Positions 42,845-51,670 of a stretch of DNA of 64,000 nucleotides are shown piece after piece (within the stretch, counting starts at the first letter, position 1; every line of letters begins with the position of its first letter). Origin of the DNA: an uncultured Bacteroidales bacterium (GTDB lineage Bacteria > Bacteroidota > Bacteroidia > Bacteroidales > P3); the NCBI GenBank assembly GCA_900317285.1, contig ONGA01000002.1:114627-178626 (forward strand), read 5' to 3'. The notes below the pieces were generated by a model that did no database searches, had not been told where the DNA came from, and saw only the letters and a program-made list of their open reading frames with translations. The position numbers and the translations under genes were made by a program.

Positions 42845-42867
42845 GCTGTTGTCAATCCTTGGTGGGA

Positions 42868-43344
42868 TTATTTGTACTCGGCGATGATGCCGGGGACCAT
42901 GTCGGGGGTGAGACGGCCGTAGACCTTGTCGCCGATCATGGCGACGGGGGCGAGACCGCAGGCACCGACGCAACGGAGGGTGTTCAGGGAGAACTTGCCG
43001 TCGGGGGTGCACTTGCCGACCTGGATGCCCAGGTTACGCTGGAAGGCATCGAGGACCTTCTCGGCGCCACGCACGTAGCAGGCGGTACCGAGGCAGATGT
43101 CGATGGGGTGCTCGCCCTTGGGCTCCATGGTGAAGAAGCTGTAGAAGGAGACGATGCCATAGACCTTAGCCACGGGGATGTTCAACTCGTGGGCGACGAC
43201 TTCCTGGACCTCTGCGGGGAGGTAGCCGAACTTACCCTGCACCTGGTGGAGGACGTTGATGACCTCACCGGCACGGTTACCAAAGCTCTTGCAGATGTCT
43301 TTGATAACGTTGATCTTTTCTTCGGATATTTTGATGTTTGCCAT
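42868..43344 (-). CDS. hydC: NuoE-like subunit of [FeFe]-hydrogenase (HydC type)
   Basis: A 158-aa thioredoxin-fold [2Fe-2S] protein. ICLGTACYVRGAE gives the first Cys pair and LRCVGACGLAP the second, as in NuoE and HydC. With HydA and HydB such subunits form an electron-bifurcating or NAD(P)-linked hydrogenase in anaerobes, coupling NADH and ferredoxin to H2. Length is normal (about 160 aa). Last gene of the operon, 87 bases after hydA, with a hairpin in the gap. Confidence 0.93.
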   Translation of the reverse strand: MANIKISEEKINVIKDICKSFGNRAGEVINVLHQVQGKFGYLPAEVQEVVAHELNIPVAKVYGIVSFYSFFTMEPKGEHPIDICLGTACYVRGAEKVLDAFQRNLGIQVGKCTPDGKFSLNTLRCVGACGLAPVAMIGDKVYGRLTPDMVPGIIAEYK

Positions 43345-43360
43345 TGTTCTTGGTTTTATA

Positions 43361-43420
43361 GATTGGATAGAGGCGATAGATACGATAGATTTCTATAGGT
43401 TCTATTGCTTCTATCCAATC
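43361..43420. repeat. intercistronic hairpin between hydA and hydC
   Basis: GATTGGATAGAGGC (43361-43374) pairs with GCTTCTATCCAATC (43407-43420), one mismatch (G-T). The spacer has 10-base periodic GATAG/CTATC words. It might set the ratio of the two proteins by RNA processing. Confidence 0.65.
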
Positions 43421-43431
43421 CTATTGTTACT

Positions 43432-45225
43432 TTATTTCGTTGCCTCGATTTTGTCGCTCTTGTCGAAGTAGTGGGTGTGGAGCTGCTCGTGGCTGAGGTG
43501 GCCGCAGGGTTCACCGTAGTACTCCTTGTAGATGGCGATGATGTCGGGGTTCTCGTGGCTCTTGCGGATGGGCTTGCCAGCGTCCTCGCGGTAGATGGCG
43601 TCCATACGGCGCTTGATGATGTCGCTCTTGCCGTGGTGGTAGGGCTGACCAGCACCGCCGATGCAGCCACCCGGGCAGGCCATCACCTCGATGAAGTGGT
43701 AGCCGTTGGGGTTGCCTTCGCGGACTTCTTCCATGAGTTTGCGGGCGTTGCTGAGACCGTAGCAGATGGCGATCTTGACGGGCAGACCAGCGAAGTCGAC
43801 GGTGGCCTCGCGGATGCTCTCGCCGAAGATGCCACGGCACTCCTCGAAGTCAATCTTCGGGAGGGTCTTGCCGGTGTGCACCTCGTAGGCGGTACGGAGG
43901 GCAGCCTCCATAACGCCGCCGGTAGCGCCGAAGATGACGGCGGCACCAGTGGACTGGCCGAGCGGGCTGTCGAAGTCCTCCTCGGGCATGCTGTTGAGGT
44001 CGATGTTGCTCTGCTTGAGCATGTGGGCGAGCTCACGGGTGGTGAGGCTGAAGTTGACATCCTGGTCGGTACCGTTGCCGAGTTCGGGACGGGCGCACTC
44101 GCTCTTCTTGGCCAGGCAGGGCATAATGGAGACGCAGACGACATCCTCGCGCTTCACGCCAATCTTCGGGGCGAAGTAGTTCTTGGTGACAGCGCCGAAC
44201 ATACCCTGGGGCGACTTGGCGGTCGAGGGATGACCGAGCAGGTCGGGGAAGTTCTTCTCATAGAAGGTGACCCAAGCGGGGCAGCAGCTGGTGAACATGG
44301 GCATCTTGACGTCCTTATCGCCAGCGAGGAGCTTCTTCACGCGGCCGAGAAGCTCGGTGCCTTCTTCCATGATGGTGAGGTCAGCGCTCCAGTCGGTGTC
44401 GAAGACATAGTCGAAACCGAGGCGGCGGAGTGCAGCGGCCATCTTGCCGGTGACGATGGTGCCGGGTTCCATGCCGAACTCTTCGCCGAGGGCGACGCGG
44501 ACGGCGGGAGCGGTCTGGACGACGACTTTCTTGGTCGGGTCGGCGAGGGCTTTACGGACGTCGTTGATGTTGTCGACGAGGGTGAGGGCACCCACGGGGC
44601 AGACCTGGACGCACTGACCGCAGTTGACGCAGGAGCTGTCGCCGAGTTTCTGCTCGAAGGCGGGAGCCACCACCGAGGGGAAGCCGCGGTTGACGCCGGA
44701 GAGGGCGCCGACGCTCTGGAACTTGGTGCACATGGTCTCGCAGCGGCGGCAGTAGACGCATTTGTCCATGTCGCGGTAGACGCTGAGAGTGGTGTCTTTC
44801 TCATAGTGGCTCTGTTCGCCTTTGAAGGGGATCTCGCGGATGCCCATCTTGGCGGCGAGGGCCTGGAGTTCGCAGTCGCCGCTCTTCTCGCACTGGAGGC
44901 AGTCGTTCGGGTGGTCGCTGAGGATCAGCTCGAGGACAGTCTTGCGGGCGTTGAGGGCGCGGGGCGAAGCGGTGAGGACCTCCATGCCTTCCACGCAGTC
45001 GGTGGCGCAGGCAGGGGCCAGGTTGCGGCGGGGCTTGCCGTTGAAGTCCTTGGTGACCTCAACCATGCAGACGCGGCATCCGCCGGGTTTGTTTTCAAAT
45101 TTCATTCCGTCGAGCTCGAAGTAGCAGAGCGTCGGGATATCGATACCGGCCATGTGGGCAGCTTTCAGGATAGTGGTGCCTTCGGGGACCTGGATCGCTT
45201 TGTTATCTATAGTGACATTAATCAT
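43432..45225 (-). CDS. hydA: [FeFe]-hydrogenase catalytic subunit (group A, HydA)
   Basis: A 597-aa protein with the full modular set: N-terminal [2Fe-2S] ferredoxin (Cys34, 50, 53, 68 region), His-Cys3 cluster (HPNDCLQCEKSGDC, His105), two [4Fe-4S] motifs (CVYCRRCETMC and CVNCGQCVQVCP), then the H-cluster domain: FTSCCPAW (312-318), IMPCLAKKSE (368-376) and EVMACPGGCIGGAGQP (513-528). All catalytic residues, including the proton-relay Cys of TSCC, are present, so it should be active. It makes or consumes H2 in the cytoplasm. The maturases HydE, HydF and HydG are not in the window. It starts 20 bases after hydB. Confidence 0.96.
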   Translation of the reverse strand: MINVTIDNKAIQVPEGTTILKAAHMAGIDIPTLCYFELDGMKFENKPGGCRVCMVEVTKDFNGKPRRNLAPACATDCVEGMEVLTASPRALNARKTVLELILSDHPNDCLQCEKSGDCELQALAAKMGIREIPFKGEQSHYEKDTTLSVYRDMDKCVYCRRCETMCTKFQSVGALSGVNRGFPSVVAPAFEQKLGDSSCVNCGQCVQVCPVGALTLVDNINDVRKALADPTKKVVVQTAPAVRVALGEEFGMEPGTIVTGKMAAALRRLGFDYVFDTDWSADLTIMEEGTELLGRVKKLLAGDKDVKMPMFTSCCPAWVTFYEKNFPDLLGHPSTAKSPQGMFGAVTKNYFAPKIGVKREDVVCVSIMPCLAKKSECARPELGNGTDQDVNFSLTTRELAHMLKQSNIDLNSMPEEDFDSPLGQSTGAAVIFGATGGVMEAALRTAYEVHTGKTLPKIDFEECRGIFGESIREATVDFAGLPVKIAICYGLSNARKLMEEVREGNPNGYHFIEVMACPGGCIGGAGQPYHHGKSDIIKRRMDAIYREDAGKPIRKSHENPDIIAIYKEYYGEPCGHLSHEQLHTHYFDKSDKIEATK

Positions 45226-45245
45226 TTCTAATATTCTTTTAAAGA

Positions 45246-47060
45246 TTATTTAATCGAGATGGCACCAAACTTACAGTTCTGGTAGCAGGCACCGCACTTG
45301 ACGCACTTGGACTGTTCGATCACCATGGAGGCGAGCTTGTGGCCCGGGGCGATGTAGTCGGTGCGGGTGATGGTTTCGGCGGGGCAGTTCTTGGCGCACT
45401 TGCCGCAGCCGATGCACTTCTCGGGGTCGATGACGTACTGCATGAGTTTCTTGCAGACGCCGGCGCGGCACTTCTTGTCGACGACGTGCTCGACGTATTC
45501 GTCCCAGAAGTTGTCGAGGGTGCTGAGCACGGGGTTCGGCGAGGTCTGGCCGAGGCCGCAGAGGGCGCTGTCCTTGATGACGGCGGCCAGATTGCGGAGG
45601 GCGTAGAGGTCGTCCATCGTGCCGTTGCCATTGGTGATCTTCTCGAGGAGCTCGCAGAGGCGCTTGTTACCGATGCGGCAGGGGCTGCACTTACCGCAGC
45701 TCTCTTCGCAGGTGAACTCAAGATAGAACTTGGCGATAGCAGGCATGCAAGAGGTTTCGTCCATGACGACCATACCGCCGGAGCCCATCATCGAGCCAGC
45801 AGCCACGAGGCTGTCGTAGTCGATCTCGGTGTCGAGGTGCTTGGCAGTGAGGCAGCCGCCGGAAGGACCGCCGGTCTGAACGGCCTTGAACTCGCGGCCA
45901 TCCTTGATGCCACCACCAATCTCGTAGATAATCTCACGCAGGGTGATGCCCATGGGAACTTCGATCAGACCCACGTTGTTGATCTGGCCAGCGAGGGCGA
46001 ACACCTTGGTTCCGGGCGATTTCTCGGTACCGATGGTGCGGAACCAGTCGGCGCCCTTGGTGATGATGACGGGGATGTTGGCGAAGGTCTCGACGTTGTT
46101 GACGTTCGAGGGTTTGTCCATATAACCACGGACAGCGGGGAATGGGGGCTTCAGGGTGGGCTCGCCGCGCTGGCCTTCCATGGAGTGGATCAGAGCGGTC
46201 TCCTCGCCGCAGACGAAAGCGCCGGCGCCGTAACGGAGCTCGATATCGAAGTTGAAGCCGCTACCGAGGATGTCCTCACCGAGGAGGCCATACTCGCGAG
46301 CCTGCTCGATGGCGATTTTCAGGCGGTCGATAGCCAGGGGATACTCGGCACGGATGTAGACGAGACCCTTGGTGGCGCCGATGGCGTAGCCGCCGATGGC
46401 CATAGCTTCGACGATGCTGTTGGGGTCACCTTCGAGGATGGAACGATCCATGAAGGCACCGGGGTCACCCTCGTCGGCGTTGCAGATGATATACTTCTGG
46501 TCGGCCTGGTTCTTGGCGCAGAGACCCCACTTCACGCCGGTGGGGAAGCCAGCGCCGCCACGACCACGGAGTCCGGACTTGGTCACCTCGTCGATAACCT
46601 GCTGCGGGGTCATCTCGGTCAAGCACTTGGCCAGAGCCTCGTAACCGCCACGGGAGATGCTCTCCTCGATGTTCTCGGGATCCACAAAGCCGCAGTTGCG
46701 GAGGGCGATACGGATCTGCTTGCGATAGAAGTCCATGTGCTTCGAGTCGCTGACGTGCTCCTTGTTCTCGGGGTTGGTGTAGAGCAGCTCGGGGACCTTA
46801 CGACCCTTGATGATGTGCTCGTTGACGATACGCTCCACATCCTCGGGTTTCACCTGGGTGTAGAAGGTGTTGTCGGGCATGATCTTCACGATGGGGCCCT
46901 TCTCGCAGAAGCCGAAGCAACCGGTCTTGATGACCTGGACGTCGTCCTTCAGACCCTTCTCTTCGAGAATCTTGTGGAAATTGTCGATGATCTGGAGGCT
47001 GTTGCTGGATTTGCATCCGGTACCGCCGCAGATCAGAATATGCATTTTGTATTTTGCCAT
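45246..47060 (-). CDS. hydB: NuoF-like hydrogenase subunit (HydB type)
   Basis: A 604-aa protein. Residues 1-90 form a thioredoxin-like [2Fe-2S] domain (ILICGGTGCKSSNS, KTGCFGFCEKGP). The NuoF core follows: GLRGRGGAGFPTGVKWGLC and CNADEGDPGAFMDRS bind NADH and FMN; CEESCGKCSPCRIGNKRLCE holds a [4Fe-4S] cluster. Two ferredoxin motifs end the chain (CIGCGKCAKNCP, CVKCGACYQNC). This is the flavin-bearing subunit of trimeric bifurcating hydrogenases. Length is typical. Confidence 0.95.
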   Translation of the reverse strand: MAKYKMHILICGGTGCKSSNSLQIIDNFHKILEEKGLKDDVQVIKTGCFGFCEKGPIVKIMPDNTFYTQVKPEDVERIVNEHIIKGRKVPELLYTNPENKEHVSDSKHMDFYRKQIRIALRNCGFVDPENIEESISRGGYEALAKCLTEMTPQQVIDEVTKSGLRGRGGAGFPTGVKWGLCAKNQADQKYIICNADEGDPGAFMDRSILEGDPNSIVEAMAIGGYAIGATKGLVYIRAEYPLAIDRLKIAIEQAREYGLLGEDILGSGFNFDIELRYGAGAFVCGEETALIHSMEGQRGEPTLKPPFPAVRGYMDKPSNVNNVETFANIPVIITKGADWFRTIGTEKSPGTKVFALAGQINNVGLIEVPMGITLREIIYEIGGGIKDGREFKAVQTGGPSGGCLTAKHLDTEIDYDSLVAAGSMMGSGGMVVMDETSCMPAIAKFYLEFTCEESCGKCSPCRIGNKRLCELLEKITNGNGTMDDLYALRNLAAVIKDSALCGLGQTSPNPVLSTLDNFWDEYVEHVVDKKCRAGVCKKLMQYVIDPEKCIGCGKCAKNCPAETITRTDYIAPGHKLASMVIEQSKCVKCGACYQNCKFGAISIK

Positions 47061-47157
47061 ACTATCTTTTAGTTTAAGTTTTTAGTTTAAGTTTTTAGTT
47101 CTTGCGGCAGGGCTGGTCCCGACTGCTTAAACTGAAAACTAATAACTAAAACTGAAT
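47061..47157. repeat. short-period repeat between hndB and hydB
   Basis: AGTTTAAGTTTTT twice (13-base spacing) near 47071-47100 and a 7-base-periodic complement near 47128-47157 (AAAACTAATAACTAAAACTG), so the gap can fold into an imperfect hairpin. Confidence 0.6.
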
Positions 47158-47553
47158 TTACTTGTCAATGGTTTCGTAGTTCACGGGGATGATGCCCTCG
47201 ACGAGTTCGCCATTCTGGACGTACTTGGTGAGGATTTCATCAGCGCGGTTGTTGTCGACGTGGCCGAAGACGATGGGGTCTTTGCCGGGGACGCGCACCT
47301 CGAGGGTGGGCTCGGCGTGGCAGTAGCCCATGCAACCCGTCTGGGTGAACACGGCCTGGATGCCCAGTTCGTCAGCTTTCTGCATCATGTGTTCCATAAC
47401 CTGCTTGGCACCGGCGGCGATACCGCAAGTGGCCATAGCGACCTTGATCTGCACCAGGCTCTCGGGGTTCTCAGCCTTCTCACGGATGTCGAGATTGGAC
47501 TGGAGCTTCTCGCGCATGGCTTTCAGGTCAGCCAAAGATTTAACTTTTGTCAT
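47158..47553 (-). CDS. HndB-like [2Fe-2S] ferredoxin subunit
   Basis: A 131-aa protein with a thioredoxin-like [2Fe-2S] fold: VAMATCGIAAGAKQVM and VFTQTGCMGYCHAEPTLEV supply the four Cys (CxGxxxG then CxGxC). It matches HndB of the NADP-reducing hydrogenase (Hnd) type and the same domain at the start of HydB. It is the first gene of the hydrogenase operon, 97 bases before hydB, with a promoter upstream at 47637-47644. Confidence 0.9.
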   Translation of the reverse strand: MTKVKSLADLKAMREKLQSNLDIREKAENPESLVQIKVAMATCGIAAGAKQVMEHMMQKADELGIQAVFTQTGCMGYCHAEPTLEVRVPGKDPIVFGHVDNNRADEILTKYVQNGELVEGIIPVNYETIDK

Positions 47554-47761
47554 AGAGTGACTTTTTTAGGATTAATATTATATTATTTAACTAATTATCA
47601 ATACCATACACAAGCCAAGACTTATGTATGACGGGACAAATATACAAAATAAAAATGACATAATGGCACTTTTAACAAAAAAAACTCACCATTTCTGGTG
47701 AGGGGGAGTAATCTGTAAAAAAGGGGACGAGACAGCCCCCGTCGGGAGGCATTCACGGGGC
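47554..47761. other. intergenic region with hydrogenase promoter
   Basis: Contains the -7 element TATATTTG (47637-47644, - strand) about 85 bases from the hndB start and an A+T-rich leader. No gene is seen. Confidence 0.7.
47637..47644 (-). promoter_or_regulatory. -7 element TATATTTG of hydrogenase operon
   Basis: TATATTTG on the - strand fits TAnnTTTG; the predicted leader is about 80 bases, long enough for regulation. Confidence 0.6.
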
Positions 47762-49129
47762 CTAGTGCCTGCGCTTGGCCGCATACTCGGCACGGGCGCG
47801 GTCGAGGAGTGCCCGGAACTCGGGGTCATTGTTCAGGCGCACGAGGGTGTAGGATGCCACCAGGCGGCCTGCCAGCACGTCGGAGGCCCAGTGGTAGCCG
47901 GCGATGACGCGGCTCTGTCCAATCTCGAATCCACGCTGCAGAACGGCATTCATGCTGTCGGGGGTGAGCTCCACCATAGCCAGTGCCATGCCCCACCCCA
48001 GGGTGGAATGGGTCGAGGGGTATGAGGTGGTGGCGAAATGGGAGGCTTCCTCTTCGGCGATGAGCGTGCGCTCGCCCAGTTGCTCGTAGGGGCGGCGGCG
48101 GAAACCTGTGCTTTTCAGACGGGTGGATTCCTTTTTAAGGGTTGTTCTGACATAGGTCAGGTAGGCCGTGATGTGGGGTGTGTTGACAGAGTCGATCTGC
48201 ATGTTGAGGATGGTGGAGAACTGGGCGAGGAAGTCGCTGACTTTGTATCTGGCATCAATCACAGCCTGCGCGCCACGGGGGGTGGTGCGGTCGGCCTTTG
48301 CCGCCCAGTGGGCAGCCACGTCGCCCTGATAGCGGCGGTCGGCGGTGTCGATGGGGGGCGGCAGGATGCGACGGCCGTCGGGATAGCCCACACTCTGCGG
48401 CACGGCACCATGCCAAAGCAGGAATTCCTCGCGGGCGGCAGCCAGGTCGGAGAGGTATTCCGGACTTGCCTGCAGGCGTGCCACTGCGGTGGAGGCAGCC
48501 AGACGGGCGGCATCGACATCGCTCTGCCAGTGGGCACCCACAATGACGCGGCTCTCGCCGTACTCCCATCCGCGGCGGAGGATGGTGTCCTGCAGCTCGG
48601 GGGCCATCTGTGCCAGGATGAGGGCGGTGGTCCAACCCAGGGAGGTGTGTCCCGAGGGATAGGAGCCATTGCCACGCAGGAACTCTTCGTCGTCGAAGGC
48701 ACCGAACACATGCTCGTTCATCCTGGCGAAGGGGCGTTTGCGCATGTAGCGCACCTTGGCGCGGTCGACAGCCTGTTCGGCCGTCCTCTGGCCGCGCGAG
48801 ATGAGACGGTAGATGGCGGGCGTAAATTCCTTGCTGACAGTGAATCCCAATGCCTGGCTATAGATTTCGCACATGCGTCCCTCGCTGTAGAGCGACTCCC
48901 AGCTGGCGCGCTGGCCACGGGGGGTGTTGCGCATGCTCTTGCCCCAGAGCCACTGCGAGAAGTCGTCGATGAAGAGCTGACTGCAGGTGTCGGGGGGCGG
49001 AGGCAGGAAGAGGCCCGCATCGGGCATCTCGTCGTCGCTGAAATAGGGGACGGTATCCAAGTTCTGCGCGACGGCGGCGAAGCCGAGGCAGAACAAAACA
49101 AAATGGAGAAGGAATTTCTTCATGTTCAA
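47762..49129 (-). CDS. exported phosphatase with two tandem PAP2 domains
   Basis: A 455-aa protein with a signal peptide (LGFAAVAQ). It holds two complete PAP2/class A acid phosphatase motif sets. First: KVRYMRKRP, SYPSGHTSLGW, SRVIVGAHWQSD. Second: KSTGFRRRP, SYPSTHSTLGW, SRVIAGYHWASD. Each has the KX6RP, PS[GT]H and SRxxxGxHxxxD residues needed for catalysis. Ordinary members have one domain of about 230 aa, so this arose by internal duplication. No membrane segments other than the signal, so it is a soluble periplasmic enzyme rather than a lipid phosphatase. The start may be residue 1 or 3. Confidence 0.9.
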   Translation of the reverse strand: MNMKKFLLHFVLFCLGFAAVAQNLDTVPYFSDDEMPDAGLFLPPPPDTCSQLFIDDFSQWLWGKSMRNTPRGQRASWESLYSEGRMCEIYSQALGFTVSKEFTPAIYRLISRGQRTAEQAVDRAKVRYMRKRPFARMNEHVFGAFDDEEFLRGNGSYPSGHTSLGWTTALILAQMAPELQDTILRRGWEYGESRVIVGAHWQSDVDAARLAASTAVARLQASPEYLSDLAAAREEFLLWHGAVPQSVGYPDGRRILPPPIDTADRRYQGDVAAHWAAKADRTTPRGAQAVIDARYKVSDFLAQFSTILNMQIDSVNTPHITAYLTYVRTTLKKESTRLKSTGFRRRPYEQLGERTLIAEEEASHFATTSYPSTHSTLGWGMALAMVELTPDSMNAVLQRGFEIGQSRVIAGYHWASDVLAGRLVASYTLVRLNNDPEFRALLDRARAEYAAKRRH

Positions 49130-49148
49130 CTTATTAAATGATTATTTC

Positions 49149-51245
49149 TTACTGTTTTACCGCCACCACTTTGAGGGCGGGACGGGTGCCGGCGCAGAGG
49201 ATGTAGACTCCGGGGGCCGGGACGCTGAATGAGGTATGAGCGGCGCTGGATGCCGAGAGGCAGCGACCGGTGATGTCGTAGAGGCGGAGCGTTTCACCTC
49301 CGGGGTTCTCCACCCTGAGGTTGAGACCTTCGAAATAGCAGGTAAGGGGCGAGGAACTCGCGGCGACGGGGATGATGCCGACGGGCTCGCCGGCAGAGGA
49401 GGTGACGCAGCGGATATACCAGGAGACATTGGGATTGCTGAGGAAGAAGGTGGGGTCATAGTCGGTCAGATGCCCCCAGGTGGTGCCTCCATCGTTGGAG
49501 TACCAGTTGGCATCGGGGACATGGATTCCGAGGGCTCCGTAAATGATGCTGCGTTCCAAGATTTGGACCGTGATCCACAGATTGCTGTCGCGAGGGATGT
49601 ACAATGCCGAGTCGAGGACGATACGGAACCAGTTGAACTCGTCGGCGCTGCCGGCGTAGAACTGCTGGACATGAGCGACGGGACCCGGTGCATCGTTGCC
49701 ACCGAAATGGACATTCACGACCACCGTGCCGCCACGCAAGGCAAGGTCGACAGCCTTGAGGGTATCGTGTCCACGCAGGTCGGCGGCGGGAATCCTGATG
49801 CCGTAGCGGTCGCTTGTTGCGATGGAATAGAAATCACGATTATCCATCGACGGACCTGTGTAGGAGAGGGTATCGTTGTTCTCGACCAGTACCGGGACGA
49901 AGAGGGCCTCGAGGGTGGCGTCGTGGGCCAGCATCGGGTAGGGGTTGAAGGTGGAGCCGTTGCTCCAGCGATAGAAGCGGTAGCGTTCGGCGGGAGTGGC
50001 GGCGAGGGTGACGGTGTCGCGGTAGGCATAGGTGCCACCGCCGGAGACGGAGCCCCTGTCGGGGTCGGAGCTGACGGCGGTCACAGTGCAGAGCCCTGCA
50101 GAGCCGAAGAGGGTGTCGGGTTCGATGCCGAAGATGGCGGCCTGGTCGCTGTTGAAGTTTCCCGCATCCTCGATGGTCAAATCGGCGAGGCTGAAGAAGC
50201 CGTCGTAGAGGCCATCGTAGCCCCAGTTGAAGTGGAAGAAGCCGTTGGTGTCGTAGCCGTCGCAGACGAACTCGTGCCCGCCCAGCAACTGGCTTGCGCC
50301 GCCATAGAGGACGGGACGGCGGTGGTCCATCTCGTTTTTCATGAGGGCGGTCCACTCGTCGTCGGTGGTGGTTTCCCTCCATACTCCGAACAGTGCGGGA
50401 GAGTATTTGAAGTAGGTGCGGAGCGCATTTTCGGCGCAGGGCAGGTCGAGGTCCCCGTCGACGGTCACATCGTAGGCGGAGCTTTCGGATCCGTAGTACA
50501 TGTCGACGGAGACGCCGCAATGGTAGAGCAGGGTGGCGACGGCGGCGACCTGGGCGCTGTCGCTGAGGGCGGTGAGTGCATCGGGCATGTTCTGCCAGTC
50601 GTAGACGGTGTTTTCAAAATTGGCGCTCTGACTGCCGGTCTGCGGGCAGGTGTACTGGTGGCTGCCCACTCCGGAGGCGGGCCAGTTCCAATACTTCATC
50701 ACCTGTCCCATGGCGGTGGCGACGCAGCCGGTGACTGTTTGTTCACCGGACCCCGGGAGGTTGGGACAGAGGTCGTTGTAGTAGGGGAACTGCCCCCAGG
50801 TGGTGGTCATGAGGGGTCCGACGGCGGTGTTGTAGACGGCCTTGGGCGCCGAACCTGCCAGGAGCAGCGCCCACTGCGGGTGGGGCGGCAACGATTCGTC
50901 GGCGGTAACAGCCTGTATATGTGCGTCGTAGCCATCGAGCCAATGGCGCATGTTTTCAGGTATCGGGGTGTCGGCATCCTTGAGGGGAGCGTTCAGGGAG
51001 TAGCCCAGGACTGGCAGCACACGGTCGTCGGCAGCGGCAATGGCGAAGCCACGGCCGTCGACGGCGAAGAGGTGGAGAGTGGACCAGGGGGAGTGGAGCG
51101 GGGTCAAAGCGCCCTCGTCGACATGGAGGAAGACGGCGACGGCGCGCCGTGCGTCGTTCGTGGAGACGGGCTTGGCGGTGGCGACCGGGGAGAGGAGGGC
51201 GCCAGCCACCAGGGCGAGGGCGAAGAGGAGGATGCGTCGTTTCAT
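49149..51245 (-). CDS. C10 family cysteine protease (streptopain-like), T9SS-type tail
   Basis: From the ATG at 51245 the protein has 698 aa. Signal peptide (LALVAGALLSPVATA), an inhibitory pro-region as in SpeB (FAIAAADDRVLPVLGYS), then the catalytic domain with Cys174 in TVTGCVATAMGQVMKYWNWP and His324 in GGHEFVCDGYD. After about 400 come repeat-type modules (SSDPDRGSVSGGGTYAYRD is like a divergent InlB/Listeria-type beta repeat) and a C-terminal domain ending LRLYDITGRC and PGVYILCAG, which resembles a type IX secretion sorting domain. So the protease is probably exported to the surface. The start is fixed by the -7 box at 51273-51280. Confidence 0.9.
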   Translation of the reverse strand: MKRRILLFALALVAGALLSPVATAKPVSTNDARRAVAVFLHVDEGALTPLHSPWSTLHLFAVDGRGFAIAAADDRVLPVLGYSLNAPLKDADTPIPENMRHWLDGYDAHIQAVTADESLPPHPQWALLLAGSAPKAVYNTAVGPLMTTTWGQFPYYNDLCPNLPGSGEQTVTGCVATAMGQVMKYWNWPASGVGSHQYTCPQTGSQSANFENTVYDWQNMPDALTALSDSAQVAAVATLLYHCGVSVDMYYGSESSAYDVTVDGDLDLPCAENALRTYFKYSPALFGVWRETTTDDEWTALMKNEMDHRRPVLYGGASQLLGGHEFVCDGYDTNGFFHFNWGYDGLYDGFFSLADLTIEDAGNFNSDQAAIFGIEPDTLFGSAGLCTVTAVSSDPDRGSVSGGGTYAYRDTVTLAATPAERYRFYRWSNGSTFNPYPMLAHDATLEALFVPVLVENNDTLSYTGPSMDNRDFYSIATSDRYGIRIPAADLRGHDTLKAVDLALRGGTVVVNVHFGGNDAPGPVAHVQQFYAGSADEFNWFRIVLDSALYIPRDSNLWITVQILERSIIYGALGIHVPDANWYSNDGGTTWGHLTDYDPTFFLSNPNVSWYIRCVTSSAGEPVGIIPVAASSSPLTCYFEGLNLRVENPGGETLRLYDITGRCLSASSAAHTSFSVPAPGVYILCAGTRPALKVVAVKQ

Positions 51246-51272
51246 AAATCGTAGGGTTTGTGAAAAGCGGTG

Positions 51273-51280
51273 CAAAAGTA
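51273..51280 (-). promoter_or_regulatory. -7 element TACTTTTG for the C10 protease gene
   Basis: TACTTTTG on the - strand, 28 bases upstream of the ATG at 51245; the alternative ATG at 51275 would lie within it. Confidence 0.65.
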
Positions 51281-51469
51281 CGAATAAAAAATAATGTATC
51301 TATTTTTTTAACATTTCGGGACGGGGTGCCGCGGCGAAGGGAACCAAGAGGGGGTGAGATAGGAGAAGATAGGAGAAAGATAGGAGAAAACGCGGGACGG
51401 GTGGGACGAAATGCGGAGGGGTGGGATAAGTGGGATTTTAACAATTTTTAAGACGTATGGGCGAAAAAT

Positions 51470-51601
51470 CCTCCTATGTCGGGGTGGAAAATGTCCTATG
51501 GTTGTACTACCGTTTTACTACCTTTCTATATCGGTTGTCCTATGGTTGTACTATCATTCTCCTATGATGCGTATATGATGCGTATATGTTGCTCCTATGT
51601 A
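51470..51601. repeat. 11-base degenerate tandem array, 12 units
   Basis: Exactly 12 units of 11 bases: TGTCCTATGGT and TGTACTATCAT types alternate with GCGTATATGAT and GCTCCTATGTA. Same family as 10651-10738 in inverse orientation; GTGGGACGAAATGC is also shared between the two loci (51398 region). Confidence 0.85.
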
Positions 51602-51670
51602 GGGGGTGAAAAAGGAGCCGCCTCCCCCACCCTGCGGGCGGAGGAGGCGGAGAGTGTTAAAAAGGGGTCT

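Larger units (their letters stand above)
42360..42867. other. 508-bp intergenic region rich in repeats
   Basis: No gene is credible here. It holds a 16-unit 11-base array (42441-42616), a 13-bp AT-rich palindrome (42646-42673), three small REP-like GC palindromes (42712-42724, 42750-42769, 42777-42794) and a strong terminator (42819-42844) after the hydrogenase operon. Short open frames on the - strand only translate the 11-base array. Confidence 0.8.
51246..51670. other. intergenic region with promoter and 11-base array
   Basis: Between the protease start and the CoA-transferase 3' end. It holds the -7 box (51273-51280), an irregular 10-11-base ATAGGAGAA/GTGGGACG stretch (51355-51435) and the 12-unit 11-base array (51470-51601). 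No credible gene. Confidence 0.75.

Noticed and set aside
43405-47072. Two long + strand open frames (608 and 577 codons) opposite hydA and hydB
   Set aside because: They are exactly antisense to well-supported hydrogenase genes; composition (Val, Gly, Asp, Ala-rich) is what codon bias of the real gene yields on the other strand. Same reasoning for 49236-51254 and 51476-52981.
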